DNA of 64,000 nucleotides from Geodermatophilus sabuli. Its GTDB lineage: Bacteria > Actinomycetota > Actinomycetes > Mycobacteriales > Geodermatophilaceae. Below, piece by piece: positions 34,304 through 41,378 of the stretch (within the stretch, counting starts at the first letter, position 1; each line of letters opens with the position of its first letter). The notes below the pieces were generated by a model. The model was given only the letters and a program-made list of their open reading frames with translations, was not told the origin of the DNA and did not search any database. Both the position numbers and the translations under genes were made by a program. The stretch is taken from contig NZ_OBDO01000008.1 of assembly GCF_900215145.1 (NCBI RefSeq), positions 186,001-250,000 of the forward strand. The letters are read 5' to 3'.

Positions 34304-35995
34304 ATGCAGTTGACGGCCGCTCACTGGGTCTACGTGGCAGGAGTCGCGTCACTGATCGCCGTGATGCTGATGCGGAAGAACGTGGTCGTCCCGGCGATCA
34401 TCGCGACGTTCGTGACGACCTGGCTGTTCACCGGGGACTTCCTCAACGGCCTGGGCTCGGTCTTCAGCGCGAGCATGGTCGCGACCACCGAGCTGCTGAG
34501 CATCTTCCTGGTGCTCACCGTCGTCACCGCCCTGCTGGGCGCCCTGCGGGCGGTCGGAGCCGATCGGCGCATGATCGCGCCGCTGGCCCGGCTCATGAAG
34601 AACGGGCCCGTCTCCTACATCGCCCTGTTCGTGGTCACCTACCTGCTCTCGCTCGTCTTCTGGCCCACGCCGACGCTCGCCCTGGTCGCCGCCACGCTCC
34701 TGCCTGCGGCGATCGCGGCCGGGCTCTCCCCGCTGGGCGCGGCCATGGCCATCGCCATCGCCGGTCAGGGCATGGCGCTCGCCTCCGACTACGTCATCGG
34801 TGTCGCCCCGAGCCTCTCGGCGGGTGGCGCCGGGGTCCCGGCCGGGGAGATCGCCGACCGGGCGCTGGTCCTGAGCCTGGTCGTCGGCGGTGTGGCCATC
34901 ACGATGACCTGGTTCATGCACGTGCGTCGCGGCTCGCGCAGCGACGTGCTGCCCGGCTCCGGTACCGCGCGGGACGGCGGCCTGGCGACGCTGACGGCCC
35001 GGCGGGTCAGCCTCGCGGACATCCCGGCGACCGTCGGGGCCGCGCTCACGACCAAGGGCGAGCCGCTGCGGGTTCGCTCCGGCGGCACGGCCACCGCGAC
35101 CGACGTCGTCGGCGGCAACGGCACGGGCAACGGCTCGGGCAACGGGCACGGCCCGGTCAGCGGGAACGGCTCGGGCAACGGGCACGGCCCCGCCGGAGGC
35201 GACGGGCACGTCGGCAACGGGCACGGGCCGACCGGCGACAGCGGCTCCCTCGCCACCGGGGACGACGGCGGGACCGCCGCGCCGCTGCGGACCCGGCACG
35301 CCCGCCTCTACGCGATCGCCGTCCCGCTCGCGTTCGCCGTGCTGGTGGCCTACCTGCTCCTCGGCAAGGCCACCGATCTGGTGCCCGAGGTCGAGGCCGG
35401 CTGGGGCGCCGCCCTGGTCGGTGGACTGGCCCTCCTGCTCATGCTGGGCGTCACGACCTCCTCCGGTGGCAACGGTCTCGAGCGGGCCGGTGAGCACTTC
35501 GTCGACGGCCTGGTCTTCGCCTTCCGCGCCATGGGGGTGGTGATCCCGGTGGCCGGGTTCGTGCTCGTGGGCATCTCCGACTTCGCCGGCCGCATCATGC
35601 TGCTGCCCGAGGACGCCGCGGCGCCGGGCTTCCTGTTCGACGTCATCTCCAGCGGAGAGCGGTTCATCCCGGACAACTCCGTGGTCGTCATGTTCGCGAT
35701 GCTGATCGCCGGCATGCTCATCGGCCTGGACGGCTCCGGCTGGGCCGGGCTGCCCTTCACCGGTTCCATGGCCGACGCGTTCGCCTCCTCCTCCGGTGGG
35801 GACACCGCGACCCTCGCGGCCATCGCGCAGAACGCGGCGGGCTGGACCGGCGGCGGCACGCTGATCATCTGGTCCTCGTTGATCGCCGTCGCCGGCCTCA
35901 CCGGGGTCCCGGTCACCACGCTGGCGAGGAAGCTCTTCATCCCGGTCGTGACCGGCCTGGTCCTCAGCGTCGTCGTCGCCGCGGTGATCTGGTGA
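34304..35995 (+). CDS. Polytopic membrane transporter, paralogue of 30841-32514, with Gly/Asn/His-rich loop
   Basis: 563 residues starting MQLTAAHWVYVAGVASL, in the same layout as the other paralogue: about seven segments, a long cytoplasmic loop, then about seven more. Shared blocks are LVFWPTPTLALVAA, IAIAGQGMALASDYVIGVAP and GLDGSGWAGLPFTGSMA. The loop (about 270-315) repeats GNGSGNGHGP-like units, and the DNA there repeats GGCAACGGGCACGGCCC. GGGAGG at 34294-34299 precedes the ATG. It overlaps the amidase start by 4 bases, so it likely imports the amidase substrate (inference). Confidence 0.75.
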   Translation: MQLTAAHWVYVAGVASLIAVMLMRKNVVVPAIIATFVTTWLFTGDFLNGLGSVFSASMVATTELLSIFLVLTVVTALLGALRAVGADRRMIAPLARLMKNGPVSYIALFVVTYLLSLVFWPTPTLALVAATLLPAAIAAGLSPLGAAMAIAIAGQGMALASDYVIGVAPSLSAGGAGVPAGEIADRALVLSLVVGGVAITMTWFMHVRRGSRSDVLPGSGTARDGGLATLTARRVSLADIPATVGAALTTKGEPLRVRSGGTATATDVVGGNGTGNGSGNGHGPVSGNGSGNGHGPAGGDGHVGNGHGPTGDSGSLATGDDGGTAAPLRTRHARLYAIAVPLAFAVLVAYLLLGKATDLVPEVEAGWGAALVGGLALLLMLGVTTSSGGNGLERAGEHFVDGLVFAFRAMGVVIPVAGFVLVGISDFAGRIMLLPEDAAAPGFLFDVISSGERFIPDNSVVVMFAMLIAGMLIGLDGSGWAGLPFTGSMADAFASSSGGDTATLAAIAQNAAGWTGGGTLIIWSSLIAVAGLTGVPVTTLARKLFIPVVTGLVLSVVVAAVIW

Positions 35996-37362
35996 GCCGG
36001 ACGACGGTGCGCGGCACCGCCGCCGACGTCCGTTCCGGGCGGCGCTCGCCGCTGGAGGTGCTCGAGGCGTCGCTGGACCGGGTCCGGGCCGTCGACCCGG
36101 TCGTCCGGGCGTTCGTCTCGATCGACGGGGACCAGGTGCGGGCGGAGGCCGCGGCCCTCACCGAGGAGGCGGCACACGGGCGGTTCCGGGGGCCGCTGCA
36201 CGGCGTGCCGATCGCGGTCAAGGACCTCATCGACGTGCGCGGCCACCCCACCCGCGGCGGTTCGCTGGTGACCGAGGACGCCCCGGCGACGCGCGACGCC
36301 CCGGCGGTGCACCGGCTGCGCGCGGCGGGCGCGCTCGTGCTCGGCAAGACGACGACCCACGAGTTCGCCCACGGTGTCACCACCCCGCCCACACGCAACC
36401 CGTGGGACCCCACCCGGATCCCCGGCGGCTCCAGCGGCGGCTCCGCGGCGGCGGTGGCCTCCGGGCAGGTCCCGGCCGCGCTGGGCAGCGACACCGGGGG
36501 GTCGATCCGCGTCCCCGCGGCACTGTGCGGGGTGTCCGGCCTGCGGCCCCGGCCGGCCGACGTCCCCACCGGCGGGTGCCTGCCGTTCTCCCCGAAGCTG
36601 GACACCTGTGGTCCGATCGCTGGGGACGCCGAGGACCTCGCCCTCCTCTTCGCGGTGCTCGGGCAGGCCCCCTGCCCGCTGATCCCGTCGGTCGCCGGCC
36701 TGCGGCTGGGCACCGTGCCGCCCGCGGCGCTCGGGGACGTCGACGCCGAGGTCCTGGCGGCGGTCGAGTCGGCGGTGGGGGTCCTCGTCGCGGAGGGCGC
36801 CGTCCCCGTGCCGGTGGACGTCCCGCCGTTCCCGGAGTGGAGTGCGCCCCGGACCGTCTACGTGCTGTCGGACTTCCTCGCCGTCCACCGCGGTGCGGGC
36901 TGGTACCCCGCCCGCCGGGAGCACTACGGGGAGGAGGTGGCCTCCTACCTCACCCTGGCGGAGCGGATCACGCGGCACGAGCGCGAGGCCGCCGTCCGGG
37001 AGCTCGAACGCCTGGAGGGCCTGCTGCGCGCGGCACTCGAGGACGTCGACGCGCTGGTCCTGCCGACCACGGCCGTCGCCGCGCCGACGATCGAGGAGTG
37101 CGCGTTCCGGCCGGGCGACGCCGGACGTTCGCCGGTCGTGGGCACGCTCATGCGGCTGTGCGGGCCGTTCAGCTGGTGCGGGTTCGCCGTCGTGAGCGTG
37201 CCGTGCGGCGCCACCGCCGACGGCCGGCCGATCGGGGTGCAGGTCGTCGGCCGCGACGTCCCGACGGTGCTGGGGGTCGCCGCCCGGTACCAGGCACGCA
37301 CCGACCACCACCTGCGGACTCCCTCACCGGCCCCTGCGCCCGCAGGAGCGGGCGGTCCCTAG
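35992..37362 (+). CDS. Amidase signature family enzyme
   Basis: 456 residues of the amidase signature family. The Ser-cisSer-Lys triad is visible: Lys in AVKDLIDV, the cis-Ser in GSDTGGSIR and the nucleophile region in GGSSGGSAAAVASG. It hydrolyses an amide or carbamoyl bond in the cytoplasm. The GTG at 35992 sits in a GTGA overlap with the upstream transporter, suggesting that uptake and hydrolysis are coupled. It is not a GatA: no gatB/gatC gene is near and the C-terminal half is divergent. Substrate unknown. Confidence 0.88.
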   Translation: MSRTTVRGTAADVRSGRRSPLEVLEASLDRVRAVDPVVRAFVSIDGDQVRAEAAALTEEAAHGRFRGPLHGVPIAVKDLIDVRGHPTRGGSLVTEDAPATRDAPAVHRLRAAGALVLGKTTTHEFAHGVTTPPTRNPWDPTRIPGGSSGGSAAAVASGQVPAALGSDTGGSIRVPAALCGVSGLRPRPADVPTGGCLPFSPKLDTCGPIAGDAEDLALLFAVLGQAPCPLIPSVAGLRLGTVPPAALGDVDAEVLAAVESAVGVLVAEGAVPVPVDVPPFPEWSAPRTVYVLSDFLAVHRGAGWYPARREHYGEEVASYLTLAERITRHEREAAVRELERLEGLLRAALEDVDALVLPTTAVAAPTIEECAFRPGDAGRSPVVGTLMRLCGPFSWCGFAVVSVPCGATADGRPIGVQVVGRDVPTVLGVAARYQARTDHHLRTPSPAPAPAGAGGP

Positions 37363-37372
37363 CGGGGGATCC

Positions 37373-37402
37373 CCGGGCCGGCGCCGCACGGTGCCGGCCC
37401 GG
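37373..37402. terminator. Terminator between the amidase and the SMR exporter
   Basis: CCGGGCCGGC (37373-37382) pairs with GCCGGCCCGG (37393-37402), and the loop can pair further inside. It lies between two convergent stops. Confidence 0.75.
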
Positions 37403-37409
37403 CGTGGTG

Positions 37410-37724
37410 CTAGTGGGTGACCTTGAGGCCGATCACGCAGCCCACGACGCCCGCCAGGAGCAGCACCCGGACCACCGACACGGGCTCCTGCCCCGACCAC
37501 ATGGCGTAGCCCGCGGTCAGGGCGGCGCCGATGCCCACCCAGACGGCGTACGCCGTGCCGATCGGCAGGCCGCGCATCGCGTAGGCCAGACCGCCCATGC
37601 TGGCGGCCAGGGCGACAACGAACACGACGCTGGGGACCAGCCGGGTGAAGCCCTCCGACCGGCCGAGCGCGGTGGCCCAGACGGCTTCGAGGACGCCGGA
37701 GAGGACGAGGACGAGCCAGTACAC
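37410..37724 (-). CDS. sugE: SMR exporter of the SugE/Gdx subtype, probable guanidinium exporter
   Basis: 104 residues with four membrane helices. GVLEAVWATALGRSEGFTRL carries the essential Glu in helix 1, and MRGLPIGTAYAVWVGIGAAL matches the SugE/Gdx subtype more than EmrE (GTAYAVW.GIG, ending GLKVTH). Gdx proteins swap guanidinium for protons. The GTG at 37722-37724 has AGGAG at 37732-37736. A guanidine-III riboswitch candidate ends 4 bases before that SD, which strongly supports guanidinium as the substrate. It is convergent with the amidase. Confidence 0.9.
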   Translation of the reverse strand: MYWLVLVLSGVLEAVWATALGRSEGFTRLVPSVVFVVALAASMGGLAYAMRGLPIGTAYAVWVGIGAALTAGYAMWSGQEPVSVVRVLLLAGVVGCVIGLKVTH

Positions 37725-37738
37725 GGGGCAACTCCTGG

Positions 37739-37781
37739 AACGCCGTCTTGTCGCTGTCCGGGTACGGCGTCGCTCGTCCGG
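37739..37781 (-). promoter_or_regulatory. Guanidine-III (ykkC-III) riboswitch candidate
   Basis: Read on the minus strand, CCGGACGAG starts at 37781, GCCGTACCCGG is central and ACAAGACGGCG follows. These are the conserved blocks I recall for the guanidine-III class. Helix P1 is CCGG (37781-37778) with CCGG (37761-37758). P2 is ACGCCGT (37770-37764) with ACGGCGT (37746-37740), fully complementary, so an H-type pseudoknot forms. The outermost P2 pair is A-U where I recall G-C in the Thermobifida RNA, which would be a covariation. The element stops 4 bases before the sugE ribosome site, consistent with translational control. Confidence 0.88.
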
Positions 37782-37871
37782 GAGTCCGGTGCGGACCCAC
37801 CCCGAGGTTCTCACAGCCCCGCGGGGCCGGGCGGTCAGATCGGTCACCACCGGTCGGTCCGGACGGGCACG

Positions 37872-38339
37872 ATGACGGCCGTGGGCACGACCCGGGTCAT
37901 CCGCCTCCTGCACGCACCGCGTCCCGCCGTCTACCGCGCGCTCGTCGACGCCGACGCCGTCGCCCGGTGGAAGGTGCCCCCGGACATGACCTCCACCGTC
38001 CACGAGTTCACCGGCGCCGAGGGCGGCACCTTCCGCATCTCGCTCACCTACGACGCACCCGGGCCCGTCGGCAAGACGACCGCGCACACCGACACCTACC
38101 GCGGCCGGTTCGTGCGGCTGGTGCCGGACGAGCTCGTCGTCGAGGCCGACGAGTTCGAGACGGCAGACCCCGCACTGCAGGGCGAGATGACGATCACGAT
38201 CACGCTGCGGGACGCCGACGGGGGCACCGAGCTGGTCGCCGTCCACGAGGGGTTGCCCGACGCCGTCTCCCCCGAGGACAACGAGACGGGCTGGCGGCTG
38301 TCGCTGGACCGGCTGGCCGCGCTCGTCGAGGACCGGTGA
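37872..38339 (+). CDS. SRPBCC / AHSA1-like domain protein
   Basis: 155 residues with the START-like fold of the AHSA1 family: RVIRLLHAPRPAVYRALVDA at the N-terminus, ARWKVPPDM, EGGTFRISLTY and the C-terminal ETGWRLSLDRLAALVE. These proteins bind hydrophobic ligands; most actinobacterial members have no assigned role. It is divergent from sugE and convergent with the PucR gene (9 bases between stops). Confidence 0.85.
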   Translation: MTAVGTTRVIRLLHAPRPAVYRALVDADAVARWKVPPDMTSTVHEFTGAEGGTFRISLTYDAPGPVGKTTAHTDTYRGRFVRLVPDELVVEADEFETADPALQGEMTITITLRDADGGTELVAVHEGLPDAVSPEDNETGWRLSLDRLAALVEDR

Positions 38340-38348
38340 GCGCGGCGC

Positions 38349-40055
38349 TCACTCCGGGCCGACCACCCGGTCGACCTCGGCGCTGGTGTCGGCCAGCAGG
38401 TCGAGGGTGTGCGCCAGCCACACGGTGAACTGGTTCTCCGCCTGCCGCAGGTCCATGCCGAGCAGCCGGGAGGCCCGGTCGAGCTTGTAGAGCATCGTGT
38501 TCCGGTGGATGTGCAGGTCGCGCGAGGCGGCGTTCACGTTCCCGCCGGCGGAGACGTAGGCCAGCACGGTCGCCTCCAGCTCACCGGCGCTGGCGTCCCG
38601 CAGCGGCGCCAGGACGTCGGAGGCGAAGGAGCGCCCGGTGCGGCTGGCCGCGACGTCCTCCAGGACGGCGTGCACCCGCAGCTCCTGGTAGCCGCAGACC
38701 GGCCGCAGCCCGAGCCGTCCCTGCAGCCCGTGGGCCAGCCGCGCCTCGCGGTAGCTGTCGGGGATGGCCAGCGCGCCGACCACCGGGCGCCCGTAGGCCA
38801 CGCGCACCGGGCGCCCGCCCTGGTCCTTGCGGCCGCCGAGCCACCGGTGCAGCGCGGTCGCGTACTCCGCGACGACGTCCATCGCGGCGTCGGGGGTGCT
38901 CATGGAGCCGCGGCGGGCCGCCTCCCGGACCACCACGAGCACATCGCCGACCATGGCCGCCTGCGTGTGCCGCTCCTGCTCGGGCAGCAACCGCGCCGCC
39001 TGGGTGGCCAGGGCCTGCAGCCGGCCCGGCGCGTCGACGTCGGCCGGGGTGGCGACCCCCGAGGCCACGATGACACCGAACCAGGACCGCACCGGGAAGC
39101 CGTAGTGCGTGGCGCGGGCGCTGATGTCCTCGACGGTGCCGAACCGGCCGTGCAGCAGGCCGTGGACGAAGTCGCCGCGGGCCTGCTCCTGGGCCCGCTG
39201 CACGCTGCGCAGCCGCAGCATCTCGGTGCCGATGATCGGCGCGGCCTGCTCGACGAGGACCCGGTGCTCGGCGAGGTCGTGCGGGTGCGGGTCGTCGGTC
39301 TCCTCGAGCAGCAGGATCCAGCCGTCGTGCCGGCCACCGAGCACGATCGGGGTCAGCACGCACGACAGCTCACGCGCGCCGAGGGTGAACGGCGCCAGCC
39401 TCGGGTGCAGCTCGGTCGGCTCGCCGGTGGCACCCAGCGCCTCGGCCTGCGCACGGAAGGCCGCGACGAGGTCGGGGGCCTCCACGGTGCGGGGCTGCCG
39501 CTGTTCCAGGGCGGCCAGGTGGCCCTGGGTGTCGAAGACGGCGACCGGCCGCTGCGACATCCGCGCCATCTGGCTGCACAGCGCCGACAGCTCCGCGCCG
39601 CGGTAGAGCAGCTCGGCCAGCGCGCGGTGCACGGCCAGCCCGTACCGGAGGACGTGCGTCTCGCGGGCCAGGGTGAGGTCGGCGACCAGTCGGTTGAGGA
39701 CGGCGAAGGGCACCGCGTCGGCCATGGTCGCCAGGGGCAGCCGGGCCGCGGCCGCCGCGTCCCCCGGGTCGGCGGCGTGCCCGTCGACCAGCAGCGCCGC
39801 CGCCCCGAGCTCGGCCAGCCTCCCGGCGGCGTCGGCCAGGGACGAGCCGGAGGCGGCCAGGTCCGCGGCGTGGGCGTGCACGAGCACCCCGGTGAGCGGC
39901 TCCTCCTGGCTGAGCGCGACCGCCCAGGGGGTCACCCAGTCCAGCCGGGTGACCGCCCCCGTGCGCCCGGCGTGGATGCGCGCCCGGCGCAGCGCCGGCT
40001 CCTGCAGCAGCCGGGCGAGGGTCAGCGCGTCGTCGGAGTGGGGGTGCGGCACCAC
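38349..40055 (-). CDS. PucR/CdaR-family transcriptional regulator
   Basis: 568 residues. An N-terminal PucR-type ligand domain (about 8-130) begins LTLARLLQEPALRRARI, a GAF-like middle follows, then the CdaR C-terminal HTH (about 500-555) with YVSAGGNVNAASRDLHIHRN and LDRASRLLG. The HTH is typical of regulators of purine, amide or glycolate catabolism. The start is GTG at 40053-40055 (a second GTG follows directly). It is divergent from the DUF336 gene across 162 bases, the obvious target, and could also control the neighbouring transporter/amidase or diiron-oxygenase operons (inference). Confidence 0.87.
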   Translation of the reverse strand: MVPHPHSDDALTLARLLQEPALRRARIHAGRTGAVTRLDWVTPWAVALSQEEPLTGVLVHAHAADLAASGSSLADAAGRLAELGAAALLVDGHAADPGDAAAAARLPLATMADAVPFAVLNRLVADLTLARETHVLRYGLAVHRALAELLYRGAELSALCSQMARMSQRPVAVFDTQGHLAALEQRQPRTVEAPDLVAAFRAQAEALGATGEPTELHPRLAPFTLGARELSCVLTPIVLGGRHDGWILLLEETDDPHPHDLAEHRVLVEQAAPIIGTEMLRLRSVQRAQEQARGDFVHGLLHGRFGTVEDISARATHYGFPVRSWFGVIVASGVATPADVDAPGRLQALATQAARLLPEQERHTQAAMVGDVLVVVREAARRGSMSTPDAAMDVVAEYATALHRWLGGRKDQGGRPVRVAYGRPVVGALAIPDSYREARLAHGLQGRLGLRPVCGYQELRVHAVLEDVAASRTGRSFASDVLAPLRDASAGELEATVLAYVSAGGNVNAASRDLHIHRNTMLYKLDRASRLLGMDLRQAENQFTVWLAHTLDLLADTSAEVDRVVGPE

Positions 40056-40217
40056 GGATCCCTTCGGTCAGAGTGCACAAGGTCGCACCGAGTTGTCACG
40101 GCAGTCTCACCATTGTCGGGGCGTCCGTCCAGCGCGGAGGGTGGATCCACGCCGCCCCCACTTCCGCGGGGGACGGCAGCCGTCGACCCGGTCCCCGCGC
40201 CGGAGGAGGAGAACCCC

Positions 40218-40673
40218 GTGCACCAGGTCTTCCGCATCACCCTCGATGACGCCCTGCCGATGCTGGCCGCCGCCCGCGCGAAGGCCGAGGAGATCGGCGT
40301 CAAGCAGACGATCTGCGTCTGCGACGACGGCGGCAACGTGCTGGCGCTGCACCGGCTGCCCGGTGCCCGCCTGACGGGCGTGGAGATCTCCATGGCCAAG
40401 GCGTTCACCGCCGCCGGCCACGAGCGGGCCACGCACCTGTTCAACGAGCCCCCGAACGGCCCGGCGCTGCCGGGCAACGAGGCCTTCGGCATCGCGCACA
40501 TGCTCCCGGGCAAGTTCGCGATCTTCGTCGGCGGCTTCCCGATCGTGCACGAGGGCCAGATCGTCGGCGGCGTCGGCGTGAGCGGCGGTAACGGCGAGCA
40601 GGACAAGGCGGTGGGCGCGGCGGCGCTGGAGGCCTTCGCCGAGCACGTGACGCAGGACCCGGCGCTGGTCTGA
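40218..40673 (+). CDS. GlcG/HbpS-family (DUF336) protein
   Basis: 151 residues of the GlcG/HbpS-like fold: LDDALPMLAAARAKAEEIG, VCDDGGNVLALHRLPGAR and MAKAFTAAGHERAT, ending with an IVGGVGVSGGNGEQDKAVG loop. Members bind heme or cobalamin-like ligands or accompany diol and glycolate metabolism. The GTG at 40218 follows GGAGGAGGAG. It is divergent from the PucR gene. The last codons (QDPALV-stop) form the first unit of a 27-bp tandem array that continues past the stop. Confidence 0.85.
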   Translation: MHQVFRITLDDALPMLAAARAKAEEIGVKQTICVCDDGGNVLALHRLPGARLTGVEISMAKAFTAAGHERATHLFNEPPNGPALPGNEAFGIAHMLPGKFAIFVGGFPIVHEGQIVGGVGVSGGNGEQDKAVGAAALEAFAEHVTQDPALV

Positions 40674-40777
40674 ACAGCGCAGGACTCGGCGCTCGTCTGA
40701 GGAGCGCAGGACTCGGCGCTCGTCTGAACAGCGCAGGACCCGGCGCTCGTCTGAGGAGCGCAGGACCCGGCGCTGGT
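40670..40777. repeat. 27-bp tandem repeat, four copies, starting at a stop codon
   Basis: Units start at 40670, 40697, 40724 and 40751, each 27 bp and beginning CTGA (A or G) (A or C or G). They differ at a few sites in an alternating pattern: AACAGC in units 1 and 3, GAGAGC-like in 2 and 4. A partial fifth begins at 40778. The sequence is homologous to the 3' end of the DUF336 gene (GCAGGACCCGGCGCTGGT-CTGA), so the array is a terminal duplication of coding DNA. It has no spacers, so it is not a CRISPR array. Confidence 0.9.
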
Positions 40778-40790
40778 CTGAGCGGCGGTT

Positions 40791-40838
40791 GCACGGGGAA
40801 CGCCCCATCCGGACGTCCGGATGGGGCATTTCCCGTGC
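40791..40838. terminator. Bidirectional terminator
   Basis: Outer stem GCACGGG (40791-40797) pairs with CCCGTGC (40832-40838). The inner 13-bp arms (40802-40814 and 40815-40827) are perfectly complementary around GGACGTCC. It lies between the DUF336 gene with its repeat and the convergent RidA gene. Confidence 0.85.
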
Positions 40839-40856
40839 ATCGTCTCGGAGCTGGGG

Positions 40857-41378
40857 TCAGGCCGAGGCGCCGACGGCGGCGACGAGCTCCACCTCGACGG
40901 GGGCGCCCGAGGGCAGCGTGCGGACGCCCACCGCGCTGCGGGCCACGATGCCCCGCTCCCCCAGCCGCTCCCGCAGCACCGCCGAGGCACCGTCGGCGAC
41001 CGCCGGGTGCTGGGTGAAGCCGTCGACGGCGGCGACGAAGACGGTGAGCTTGAGCGCCCGCACCCCACCGAGGTCGCCGACGGTCTCGGCGATCGCGGTC
41101 AGCGCGTTGCCGATGGCCAGGCCCGCGGCCTCGCGGGCGGTGGCGAGGTCGACGTCGGCCCCGACCACGCCGCGCACGACCAGCTCGCCGGCGCGGCGGG
41201 GGGTCATCCCGGCTGTCCACACGAGGTCGCCGTGGACGACGGCCGGCACGTAGTCCCCTTGCGGCGGGACGGCCGTGCGCGCCCGGTCAGACGGTGTCCG
41301 CCGGTCTGCCTCCGCGCCCCGGTCCGCTCCTCGCTCGCTGGCGCTCGCTGCGATGCTCCCGCGGCTGTCGTCAGACAC
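40857..41378 (-). CDS. RidA/YjgF-family protein
   Basis: About 173 residues from the GTG at 41376-41378, which overlaps the GGT stop by 8 bases. The recognisable RidA domain starts at PPQGDYVPAVVHGDLVWTAG and ends PSGAPVEVELVAAVGASA. RidA enzymes hydrolyse reactive enamines and imines made during amine metabolism. The first ~40 residues (AADRGAEADRR-type) are low-complexity and may be untranslated; the only later in-frame start (GTG at 41249) would cut the first strand of the fold. It is the last gene of the seven-gene operon that begins at 47394. Confidence 0.75.
   Translation of the reverse strand: MSDDSRGSIAASASERGADRGAEADRRTPSDRARTAVPPQGDYVPAVVHGDLVWTAGMTPRRAGELVVRGVVGADVDLATAREAAGLAIGNALTAIAETVGDLGGVRALKLTVFVAAVDGFTQHPAVADGASAVLRERLGERGIVARSAVGVRTLPSGAPVEVELVAAVGASA

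Noticed and set aside
40670-40777. CRISPR array
   Set aside because: The repeats are contiguous with no spacers, and there are no cas genes in the window.
40107-40829. Minus-strand open frame encoding repeated SSDERRVLRC units
   Set aside because: The repeat protein is only the translation of the 27-bp DNA tandem array plus the antisense of the DUF336 gene; there is no ribosome site or homologous family.
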